DNA of 5,231 bases, taken from an uncultured Collinsella sp. Lineage in GTDB: Bacteria; Actinomycetota; Coriobacteriia; Coriobacteriales; Coriobacteriaceae. The notes beneath the pieces are model-generated. The model was not told the origin of the DNA. It searched no databases and saw nothing but the letters and a program-made list of their open reading frames with translations. A program made the translations under genes and the position numbers. Positions 1 to 5,231 of the stretch are shown here, piece by piece; the first letter of the stretch is position 1; each line of letters starts with the position of its first letter. The stretch spans positions 1 through 5,231 of the forward strand of contig CAUCXP010000131.1 of assembly GCA_958446785.1 (NCBI GenBank), in the 5' to 3' direction.

Positions 1-925
1 GGGCACCGCAGGCACCGCCCAGCAGGCCGCCGACCATAGAGGTGAGGCCCTGGGACACGATAGCGCCGGAGAGCTCGCGCTCGGTAGGCATACGGTCGAT
101 GGAGCCCAGGCAAGCGGCGGAGACGTCACCGATAACCTGGATGGCGACCATGGGGAACACGACGGCGAGGGTAATGCAGACTTCGGGATCAAACTCGAGC
201 GCGTAGGGCATGAGCTTGGGAAGGGCGAAGACCTGAGCGGTGGCGACGCTGGAGAAGTCGATCATGCCAAAGGGGATCGAAACGATCATGCCAACGATCA
301 TGCCAAAGAACACGGAGCCCAGCTTGAGCGTGCCCTTGCCAAAGTTGGCGAGCGCAAAGACCACGGCGAAGGTGATAAGAGCGACGCACCAGGCCTGCGG
401 GGTGCCCCACAGCGGCGTGCCCATGCCGCCGGCCATGTACTTGACGGCCGTGGGATAGAGAGAGACGCCAATGGAGAAGATGACCGTACCGGTCACGACG
501 GGCGGGAACAGCCACTTAATCTTGCTGTAGGCCAGACCAAAGAGGACCGCAACGGCGCCGCCGACGATCTCGCCGCCCAGCAGCGCACCAAAGCTAAAGC
601 CCGAGGCGCCCATGGCCTGCAGGGCCGGCAGGAACGCGAACGAAACGCCCATGACGATGGGCAGGCCGCCGCCGATGCGACGAAAGGGAGCGAAGGCCTG
701 AAGGGCCGTGTCGATCGCCGAAAGAATGAGCGCGACCTGAATGATGTCGGTGCTCTGCTGGCTATTAAAACCGTAGACGCCGGCCATGATGACCGCCGGG
801 GTAATGATGCCGGCAAACGAAGCCAGTACGTGCTGAAGGGCACACGGGATCATTTCTTTAACGGGAGGCATGCCTTCACGAGTGAACAGGGCTTCAGTGC
901 CGTTCTTAACCGTCTCCTGGGTCAT
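1..925 (-). CDS. NCS2 (NAT) family nucleobase/xanthine-type permease, N-terminal part, truncated by window edge
   Basis: This is an inner-membrane symporter that probably imports a purine or pyrimidine base (xanthine, urate or uracil class) with a cation. Translation from the ATG at 925-923 gives 308 residues without a stop. Family members are usually about 430-460 residues, so the last third lies off the left edge. Visible family marks are the QH motif in TM1 (Q31-H32, context ALQHVLASFAG), the FPPVVTGTV motif at about 140-148, and the TM8 G-D pair at 266-267. About nine hydrophobic segments can be seen, near residues 26-50, 60-78, 86-104, 108-131, 139-160, 175-192, 196-216, 250-272 and 288-308. 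Oddly, the position of the usual TM8 substrate-binding Glu is Gln263, and the usual TM9 Asp/Glu before Gly is Gln292. The start has only a weak ribosome site (GAGG and GGTGG within 16 bases). The family call is firm; the substrate cannot be fixed. Confidence 0.9.
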   Translation of the reverse strand, partial: MTQETVKNGTEALFTREGMPPVKEMIPCALQHVLASFAGIITPAVIMAGVYGFNSQQSTDIIQVALILSAIDTALQAFAPFRRIGGGLPIVMGVSFAFLPALQAMGASGFSFGALLGGEIVGGAVAVLFGLAYSKIKWLFPPVVTGTVIFSIGVSLYPTAVKYMAGGMGTPLWGTPQAWCVALITFAVVFALANFGKGTLKLGSVFFGMIVGMIVSIPFGMIDFSSVATAQVFALPKLMPYALEFDPEVCITLAVVFPMVAIQVIGDVSAACLGSIDRMPTERELSGAIVSQGLTSMVGGLLGGACGA

Positions 926-1012
926 TTGACCACCAATCCTCGAAATAGTTGTTTTCGCATCTAACGCTCTATTGTGACGCAGTGCGGGGTTGAGGTTGTG
1001 CCTTCGTTGCAT

Positions 1013-1041
1013 ATCGTATTAAAGATGATTCTCATTCTCAA
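1013..1041 (-). promoter_or_regulatory. Predicted sigma-70-type promoter of the permease gene
   Basis: Read on the minus strand, the -35 box is TTGAGA (1036-1041, 5 of 6 matches to TTGACA). The -10 box is TACGAT (1013-1018, 4 of 6 matches to TATAAT). The spacer is exactly 17 bases. Transcription would begin near 1006 and give a leader of about 80 bases before the permease ATG. The -35 box and spacer overlap the sequence TGAGAATGAGAATCA, a good position for a repressor to act. This is a consensus comparison by eye. Confidence 0.55.
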
Positions 1042-1265
1042 TAATAATTTTTTGTTATCAGACTATTCTTCAGCTGAAATAATGCATTTCCGCAGGTCAG
1101 GAAAGTGTCTGGTCAAAATAACATCTAACTTTTCTTTTGGTCGACCGTTTACCGCCAAATTCCTACCGCTCGTCCGTATTACGCAATGTACCTGCGAATA
1201 TGCGAGTCAATAGACACCGTGTTACCATGAGAAAAAATTGTTATGAACATTTCCGATTTCATCCC

Positions 1266-1271
1266 AAGGAG
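1266..1271 (+). promoter_or_regulatory. Ribosome binding site that fixes the regulator's GTG start
   Basis: AAGGAG is followed by six bases and then GTG at 1278. ridA in this window has the same AAGGAG and the same six-base spacing before its start. An in-frame ATG at 1227 and a more distant one at 1137 have no comparable site, and the residues they would add do not resemble the YheO family. Confidence 0.85.
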
Positions 1272-1277
1272 TTGCCC

Positions 1278-1934
1278 GTGAACGAGACCGTACGTCGCTT
1301 TTTGCCGATGGTCGATTTCCTTGAGCAGATACTCGGCAAAAACAGCGAAATCGTGCTGCACGATTTCTCGGATCCCGACCATGCCATCGTCGATATTCGC
1401 AACGGCATCGTAAGCGGCCGTAAGGTCGGCGGTCCCGCCACCGATCTGGCGCTCAAGATCATGCACGACCCCAAGTATCGCGACCTGCCGTTTATTACGG
1501 GCTACGAGGGGCGCGGTGCCGGTGGCAAGACACTGGAGTCCGCGACGTACTTTATCCGCGAGGATAACGAGATCGTCGGTATGCTCTGCGTCAACACCGA
1601 CCTCTCGACCGTGCGCTCCATCAACGCCATGGCGCAGCAGCTCATGGCATGCTTCGACGCTGTGCCAAGGCAGGCGGAGCCCGCGTCTATCGAGGTTGAA
1701 AGTCTTTCGGAGTCTACACAGGAGCTCATCGACCGCAGTATTTCCGAGCTGCTCGAAAGCCGCGGGCAGGATGTCGCCTCGCTCGGGCAGGCCGATCGTG
1801 TGGACGTTATTCGCCACCTTAACGGCAACGGCGTTTTTATGCTCAAGGGCGCTGTTGCCTGCGCCGCGACCGCACTCGGCATCTCGGAGCCCAGCGTCTA
1901 CCGCTACCTACAAAAAGTTCGCAAGGAAGGCTAA
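1278..1934 (+). CDS. YheO-type transcriptional regulator (PAS-like domain plus C-terminal HTH)
   Basis: This is a cytoplasmic DNA-binding protein of 218 residues, close to the usual length of the YheO-like family. Residues about 5-115 match the YheO-like PAS domain (PF08348). Marks there are LPMVDFLEQILG at the start, EIVLHD at 24-29, GRKVGGPATDLAL at 47-59, a GYEGRGAGGKTLES stretch at 75-88, and MLCVNTDLS at 102-110. Residues about 165-215 match the family HTH (PF13309), with the recognition region LGISEPSVYRYL at 200-211. The PAS-like part is expected to bind a small ligand, which is unknown here. The gene is divergent from the permease and converges on ridA with a shared terminator. The GTG start is preferred because of the AAGGAG six bases upstream; an ATG at 1227 would give 235 residues. 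Control of the permease, ridA or its own gene is plausible from position but is inference. Confidence 0.9.
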   Translation: MNETVRRFLPMVDFLEQILGKNSEIVLHDFSDPDHAIVDIRNGIVSGRKVGGPATDLALKIMHDPKYRDLPFITGYEGRGAGGKTLESATYFIREDNEIVGMLCVNTDLSTVRSINAMAQQLMACFDAVPRQAEPASIEVESLSESTQELIDRSISELLESRGQDVASLGQADRVDVIRHLNGNGVFMLKGAVACAATALGISEPSVYRYLQKVRKEG

Positions 1935-1942
1935 CAAGCAAA

Positions 1943-1959
1943 ATGGAGCGCGGCTCCAT
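1943..1959 (-). terminator. Small perfect hairpin, possible back-up terminator for leftward transcripts
   Basis: ATGGAGC, a three-base loop, then GCTCCAT forms a perfect 7-bp stem just after the regulator's stop codon. On the minus strand the stem is followed by TTTTG, so it could stop transcripts from ridA that pass the main terminator. On the plus strand no T-run follows. The T-run is short, so the call is tentative. Confidence 0.35.
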
Positions 1960-1978
1960 AAGCGATCCGTCACTTGAC

Positions 1979-2017
1979 AAAAGACCCTGCAGCTCGCACG
2001 CGCTGCAGGGTCTTTTT
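1979..2017. terminator. Bidirectional intrinsic terminator between the regulator and ridA
   Basis: AAAAGACCCTGCAGC at 1979-1993 is the exact reverse complement of 2002-2016, giving a 15-bp perfect stem with an 8-base loop (1994-2001). On the plus strand the GC-rich part is followed by TTTTT (2013-2017). On the minus strand it is followed by TTTT from the complementary A-run. It lies 44 bases after the regulator's stop and 30 bases after the ridA stop, so it can end both convergent transcripts. Confidence 0.93.
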
Positions 2018-2046
2018 GCATGTCATGTTTAGTTGTTGCCAACGCC

Positions 2047-2424
2047 TTAGAGGGCGGCGACGACCTCGATCTCGACCAGACCGCCAGCCGGAAGGGCAGC
2101 AACCTGGAAGGCGCTGCGCGCGGGGAACGGGGCCTCGAACTTGGAGGCGTAGATCTCGTTTACGGCAGCGAAGTCGGCAATGTCAGCCAGGTAGACTGTG
2201 GTCTTGACGACATCGGCAAAGGTGGCGCCGGCAGCGGTCAGCAGGGCCTCGACGTTAGCAAGGGACTGCTTGGCCTGGGCCGCGACGCCCTCGGGCATCT
2301 TGCCAGTTGCGGGATCGATGCCCAGCTGGCCGGACAGGAACACCATGTTGCCGGTCTGGATACCAGGGGAATACGGGCCGATGGCCGCGGGTGCGTTATC
2401 GGAAGACACGACGGTCTTGCTCAT
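2047..2424 (-). CDS. ridA: RidA family 2-iminobutanoate/2-iminopropanoate (enamine/imine) deaminase
   Basis: This small cytoplasmic enzyme, normally a trimer, hydrolyses reactive enamine/imine intermediates such as 2-aminoacrylate. These are released by PLP-dependent serine and threonine dehydratases, and the products are a 2-keto acid and ammonia. The length of 125 residues is typical. The family signature is complete near the C-terminus: P101-A-R103-S-A-F, then V117-E118-I. Arg103 and Glu118 correspond to the carboxylate-binding Arg105 and the Glu120 of the E. coli enzyme. GPYSPG at 16-21 and the FLSGQLGIDP region at 29-38 are also characteristic. The start at 2424 is supported by AAGGAG six bases upstream (2431-2436 on the plus strand); open frame further upstream is promoter and leader. 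The gene converges on the YheO-type regulator and is divergent from the U32 gene. A long leader stem-loop suggests control of mRNA stability or translation. Confidence 0.96.
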   Translation of the reverse strand: MSKTVVSSDNAPAAIGPYSPGIQTGNMVFLSGQLGIDPATGKMPEGVAAQAKQSLANVEALLTAAGATFADVVKTTVYLADIADFAAVNEIYASKFEAPFPARSAFQVAALPAGGLVEIEVVAAL

Positions 2425-2456
2425 GTTTTTCTCCTTACAAGTAAAAGGGAACGGGA

Positions 2457-2502
2457 GCGCGGCGTTCACACCGGGAGGCACAGTTCGGTCTGAACACCGC
2501 GC
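2457..2502 (-). promoter_or_regulatory. 5' leader stem-loop of ridA mRNA
   Basis: In minus-strand RNA, GCGCGG pairs with CCGCGC, a U-G wobble follows, then GUUCA pairs with UGAAC. After one G-G mismatch, ACCG pairs with CGGU. This is about 16 pairs closing a 12-base loop, AACUGUGCCUCC. The single mismatch in the outer stem is A-C when read on the plus strand but U-G on the ridA strand, which favours function as leader RNA of ridA. The predicted transcription start is only about three bases before the stem. The loop contains CUCC, which could pair with GGAG of the ridA ribosome site. There is no T-run directly after the stem, so it is not a simple terminator. I do not recognise a named riboswitch. 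Confidence 0.5.
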
Positions 2503-2511
2503 TTGATTGGG

Positions 2512-2540
2512 ATAGTAGGGGATGAGTTTGCCCGATGCAA
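2512..2540 (-). promoter_or_regulatory. Predicted ridA promoter
   Basis: Read on the minus strand, TTGCAT (2535-2540) serves as -35 and TACTAT (2512-2517) as -10, with a 17-base spacer. Each box is only a moderate match (3 of 6 and 4 of 6). The start point would be near 2505. A perfect 10-bp palindrome, GATAATTATC at 2541-2550, directly abuts the -35 box and could be a binding site. Confidence 0.4.
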
Positions 2541-2684
2541 GATAATTATCAGCTTTCGAGAATATTTTATCGCCCAACGGTTTCCCCAGACCGCTGAACG
2601 GTTCTCATGTGAAGCAGCCAGTCCAAGCTGCTGAAGACTTTATCCCGCTTAGAGCACGGGCATCGCCTGCCGCGACGGCACCAC

Positions 2685-2690
2685 TATACT
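2685..2690 (+). promoter_or_regulatory. Predicted -10 box of the U32 gene promoter
   Basis: TATACT matches TATAAT at 5 of 6 positions and would start transcription near 2697, giving a short leader of about 26 bases. No good -35 box lies 16-18 bases upstream (the region around 2661-2668 is GC-rich), so the promoter may need an activator. Two small dyads overlap it: TGCCG-CGA-CGGCA at 2668-2680 and ATACT-TTTG-AGTAT at 2686-2699. The ribosome site GAAAGG at 2711-2716 follows. Confidence 0.4.
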
Positions 2691-2722
2691 TTTGAGTATC
2701 TGAGCATTTTGAAAGGCAGGAT

Positions 2723-5218
2723 ATGACCGCAACCGCCAGTCGAACCACCAACCGCAGACCCGAGCTTTTGGCGCCCGCCGGAGGGCCCGAGCCCTTCGCC
2801 GCCGCACTCGCTGCCGGGGCAGACGCCATCTACTGCGGCATGGGCAGCTTCAACGCCCGCCGCAAGGCCACCAACTTTACCGACGAGGCCTTTGAGCAAG
2901 CCTGCCGCGCCGCGCATCTAGCCGGGTCGCGCGTCTACGTCACGGTCAACATCGTCATCAAGCAGTCTGAGATGAGCGATGCGCTGCAACTCATCCATCG
3001 CTGCTCCACGCTGGGCGCCGACGCCTTTATCATCCAAGACTGGGGCCTGTTCTTTGAGGTCAAGCGCACGATGTCCGGCATCGAGACACACATCTCGACC
3101 CAGGCGAACATCCATGACGACCGCGGAACCATCTGGTGCCGCGAGCAGGGTGCCGACCGCGTGACCCTCTCGCGCGAGCTCTCCATTGACGAGATCGCCA
3201 CCATCCACGACGCCGCGCCCGATGTCGACCTCGAGGTCTTTAGCCACGGTGCCATCTGCTTTTGCTACTCGGGCCTGTGCCTGCTTTCGAGCTTTGCCAT
3301 GGCGGGCCGCTCGGCCAACCGCGGCATGTGCGCCCAGCCCTGCCGCCTGCCCTACGAGCTGATCGACGAGAACGGCCGCGCGCTCTCCCCTGCCGGTCGC
3401 GAGCGCGCGCTGTGCCCGCGCGACACCAACACTTCGCAGCTTGTTCGCCGTCTGTATGACGCCGGCGCCGCATCGCTCAAGCTCGAGGGCCGCATGAAGG
3501 CTCCCGATTACGTGTATTCCATCGTCGACGTGTATCGTCATCAGATTGACGATATGCTGGCCGATGTTTCGACCTCTAAGGATGAGGATGCCGCCCGCCA
3601 GCGCCAGCTCAAGCGCTGCTTTAACCGCGACTTTACGCACGCCTATCAGGACGGCACCTCGGGCGACGAGATGATGAGCTATGAGCGTTCCAACAACCGC
3701 GGACAGATCGTGGGCACGGTGCTGGGCAGCCGCCCGGCCAACCGCGATGTGCGCGGCCTCAAGCCCGACGACCGCCGTCGCCGCGCCGCCATCGCCCGCA
3801 TTGAGCTGTTTGAGCCCGTGGGCAAAGGCGACCTGCTGGAGCTTCGCCACGATAACGAGTTTGACCAGTTCCTGACCACCATTGCCGCCGATGATGCCGC
3901 TGCCGGCGATGTTATCGAGTGTCGCGTGCCCCGTAGCATGCCCGAGGGCTGCCGCGTCCGCGTGATTCGCAGCCAGCGTGCCATCGACGCCGCCGGCGCC
4001 GCGCTCAAGCGCGATGTGCTGCGCCGCCGCGCTGTTGATGTGTCCGTCGTGGCGCGCCTGGGCAAGCCGTTTACTGTCACACTCACCTGCTGTGACGACC
4101 CCGCGCTCACCGCCACCGCCACGGGCTTCACCGTCGAAGCCGCCAAGACCCGTGCGGTCGAGGCGTCCGATCTGGTTGAGCACGTCGGCCGCATGGGTTC
4201 CTCTCCCTTTGAGGCTGCGAGCTTTGAGGTGGCGCTCGATGAGGGCTGTGGCATGGGTTTCTCCGCCGTACATAAGGTGCGCGCCGCCGCTTGCAAGGCG
4301 CTGGAAGAGGCCATTCTGGCGCCGTACGCGGAGCGCGCAAAAACGCTCGAGCTGCTGGCGATTGTCACCAGTGATTCCCGCCCCGCGCCCGAGCACTACC
4401 GCGACGAGCCGCAGATCTGCGCCACCGTCACCTCGCTCGAGGCCGCCGAGGCAGCGCGGGCGGAGGGTGCAACGCGCATCTACATGACCACCGACGCGCT
4501 CGATGCGGCCAAGCTCTCCCCCGCCGATACGTTTGAGCAGGGCATCGTACCCGTGCTCGATGAGATCTGCCGTGCCGTTGACCACGAGCGCGTCGATCCC
4601 TGGATCAATGCCGGAGCCACCGTCGCCGTCGGCAATATCTCCGAGCTCGCCGTAGCTTCGCAGGCCGGCGCCACGGCGGAGGTCCGCTCTTGTCTGCCCG
4701 TGCACAACACGCCCTGCATGGAGGCGCTTGCCGAGCGCGGAGCCGGTGCGTTTTGGCTCTCGCCCGAGATCACGCTCGACGAGATTGTCTCGCTCGGCGC
4801 CACCGCGCCCGCGGCTCTGGGCATCACCGTCTTTGGCCGCCCGCGCGTCATGACAAGCGAGCATTGCATTCTGCAGGTTGCCAACGGCTGCATCCGCGAT
4901 TGCGCCAATTGCCGCCTGCGTGCCCGCAAGCTCTCGCTCAAGAATATCGACGGAAAGGTCATGCCGGTGCGCACCGACATCCACGGCCGCTCTCGCTTGT
5001 ACGACGCCTACCCCATCGACCTCACGCCGCAGGTCCCTCAGCTGCTCGATGCCGGCGTGCGTCGTCTCATGGTGGACGGAACGCTGCTCGAGACGGATGA
5101 GGTGGGCCGTGCCGTCGCCCGCGTCCGTCGTGCCGTCGAAGCAGCGTATGCCAGTCGCAAGCCCGCCGCCCGCCTACGCGGGGCGACCTCGGGCTGCATG
5201 TTTGTGGGAATTAGCTAA
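2723..5218 (+). CDS. Large U32 family protein with DUF3656 domain (RlhA-like, probable RNA hydroxylation factor)
   Basis: Labelled peptidase in many databases, but studied U32 relatives (RlhA, TrhP, UbiU/UbiV) are needed for hydroxylation of 23S rRNA, tRNA or ubiquinone, and UbiU/UbiV carry an iron-sulfur cluster. At 831 residues it is longer than E. coli RlhA (about 650), like the long DUF3656 members. The N-terminal U32 domain spans about 14-290, opening with ELLAPAGG. The full signature is at 171-189: E171-x-F, G176-A-I-C179, G184-x-C186, L188-S189. Next come GMCAQPCRLPY with C203 and C207, then KLEGRMK at 253-259. The DUF3656 region spans about 439-530. The C-terminal part has a second Cys group, SEHC715 with C723, C727 and C730. 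The first three cluster positions follow UbiU spacing, but the usual DLC cysteine is replaced (D234-T-N236), with C231 nearby. The ATG start has GAAAGG six bases upstream. RNA target unknown; rRNA role is inferred from family. Confidence 0.88.
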   Translation: MTATASRTTNRRPELLAPAGGPEPFAAALAAGADAIYCGMGSFNARRKATNFTDEAFEQACRAAHLAGSRVYVTVNIVIKQSEMSDALQLIHRCSTLGADAFIIQDWGLFFEVKRTMSGIETHISTQANIHDDRGTIWCREQGADRVTLSRELSIDEIATIHDAAPDVDLEVFSHGAICFCYSGLCLLSSFAMAGRSANRGMCAQPCRLPYELIDENGRALSPAGRERALCPRDTNTSQLVRRLYDAGAASLKLEGRMKAPDYVYSIVDVYRHQIDDMLADVSTSKDEDAARQRQLKRCFNRDFTHAYQDGTSGDEMMSYERSNNRGQIVGTVLGSRPANRDVRGLKPDDRRRRAAIARIELFEPVGKGDLLELRHDNEFDQFLTTIAADDAAAGDVIECRVPRSMPEGCRVRVIRSQRAIDAAGAALKRDVLRRRAVDVSVVARLGKPFTVTLTCCDDPALTATATGFTVEAAKTRAVEASDLVEHVGRMGSSPFEAASFEVALDEGCGMGFSAVHKVRAAACKALEEAILAPYAERAKTLELLAIVTSDSRPAPEHYRDEPQICATVTSLEAAEAARAEGATRIYMTTDALDAAKLSPADTFEQGIVPVLDEICRAVDHERVDPWINAGATVAVGNISELAVASQAGATAEVRSCLPVHNTPCMEALAERGAGAFWLSPEITLDEIVSLGATAPAALGITVFGRPRVMTSEHCILQVANGCIRDCANCRLRARKLSLKNIDGKVMPVRTDIHGRSRLYDAYPIDLTPQVPQLLDAGVRRLMVDGTLLETDEVGRAVARVRRAVEAAYASRKPAARLRGATSGCMFVGIS

Positions 5219-5221
5219 CCG

Positions 5222-5226
5222 AAAGG
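5222..5226 (+). promoter_or_regulatory. Possible ribosome binding site of a gene beyond the right edge
   Basis: AAAGG lies just after the U32 stop codon, and the last bases of the window would place a start codon just past 5231. The U32 gene itself uses the similar GAAAGG. If real, the next gene would be co-transcribed with the U32 gene at very short spacing. Confidence 0.35.
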
Positions 5227-5231
5227 CTTAC

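Larger units (their letters stand above)
926..1277. other. Gene-free divergent regulatory region between permease and YheO-type regulator
   Basis: This 352-base stretch has no supportable gene. Its middle (about 1015-1135) is clearly AT-rich compared with the flanking genes. It holds a good leftward promoter for the permease (1013-1041) that overlaps a Fur-like sequence, TGATTCTCATTCTCA at 1026-1040. It also holds a perfect 10-bp palindrome, TTCAGCTGAA, at 1069-1078, and GGTCGACC at 1139-1146. No rightward promoter for the regulator stands out: TTGTTA at 1052-1057 with TGAAAT 17 bases later is the best pair I found, and it is weak. The leader of the permease mRNA (about 926-1006) does not show a purine riboswitch core that I recognise. 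Confidence 0.7.
2425..2722. other. Divergent intergenic region between ridA and the U32 gene
   Basis: This 298-base region has no supportable gene. From left to right it holds the ridA ribosome site, the ridA leader stem-loop, the ridA promoter, the palindrome GATAATTATC, and a direct repeat of AACGGTT (2576-2582 and 2597-2603, 21 bases apart). A weak hairpin, AGCAGC/GCTGCT at 2613-2632, follows, and then the promoter and ribosome site of the U32 gene. The part from 2551 to 2660 shows no further convincing element. Confidence 0.6.

Noticed and set aside
926..1006. Purine riboswitch in the permease leader
   Set aside because: I could not find the conserved three-way junction core or the kissing-loop sequences; only a weak 5-bp CGAAA/TTTCG hairpin is visible.
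974..1213. A 79-codon open frame in the permease-regulator intergenic region
   Set aside because: It starts with GTG without a ribosome site, runs through the permease promoter and AT-rich DNA, and its translation shows no recognisable feature.
1137..1277. N-terminal extension of the regulator from an upstream ATG at 1137 or 1227
   Set aside because: The added residues do not resemble the YheO family, while GTG at 1278 has an ideal AAGGAG six bases upstream and gives the usual length.
1179..1817. A 212-codon open frame antisense to the YheO-type regulator
   Set aside because: It mirrors the regulator's codons, has no ribosome site or recognisable domain, and would overlap a well-supported gene.
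2425..2577. N-terminal extension of RidA to 176 residues
   Set aside because: RidA proteins start close to MSKT as here; the extension would cover the leader hairpin and promoter and lacks family similarity.
2576..2603. AACGGTT direct repeat spaced by two helical turns
   Set aside because: Seven-base repeats at this distance can occur by chance, and neither copy is placed clearly relative to a good promoter; kept only as a note in the intergenic entry.
2918..4984. A 688-codon open frame on the minus strand, antisense to the U32 gene
   Set aside because: The plus-strand frame carries clear family motifs from end to end. Long antisense open frames are expected opposite GC-rich genes, and the antisense translation shows low-complexity Gly/Ala/Arg content, no known motif and no ribosome site.

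Overview
The window looks like chromosomal DNA of a GC-rich anaerobic actinomycete of the Coriobacteriia, most like Collinsella or a close relative. The basis is GC-rich coding regions separated by AT-rich intergenic regions, clear AAGGAG-type ribosome binding sites, and remembered resemblance of the RidA and U32 proteins to that group. No database search was possible, so the placement is an inference. I see no mobile element, CRISPR array, rRNA or tRNA.

Layout from left to right. Bases 1-925 (minus strand) carry the first 308 residues of a nucleobase/xanthine-type permease of the NCS2 (NAT) family, cut by the window edge. A gene-free, partly AT-rich region (926-1277) holds a good promoter for the permease. 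The next gene is divergent, on the plus strand (1278-1934). It encodes a YheO-type transcription factor with an N-terminal PAS-like sensor and a C-terminal HTH, starting at a GTG behind a strong Shine-Dalgarno. It converges on a minus-strand ridA gene (2047-2424), an enamine/imine deaminase. A 15-bp perfect hairpin with U-tracts on both strands lies between them and serves as a bidirectional terminator, with a second small hairpin beside it. Upstream of ridA is a recognisable promoter and, at the very 5' end of the predicted mRNA, a long stem-loop. A divergent promoter then drives a large U32-family protein with a DUF3656 domain (2723-5218), related to the RlhA type of rRNA-hydroxylation proteins. 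A likely ribosome binding site for another gene follows at the right edge.

How the genes may work together. The permease and the YheO-type regulator are divergent neighbours, an arrangement that often means the regulator controls the transporter. Proteins of the YheO and RidA families are often found near nitrogen or amino-acid metabolism genes. A small nitrogen-compound module (import, sensing, removal of reactive imines) is therefore plausible but not proven. The U32 gene is probably an independent RNA-modification housekeeping gene.

The gene content is ordinary, and I found no convincing undescribed system. The points most worth a second look are these: glutamines at the two acidic substrate-site positions of the permease; a Fur-like sequence lying across the permease promoter; the strand-specific 5' hairpin of ridA, with a CCUCC-containing loop; and the changed position of the fourth cluster cysteine in the U32 protein.
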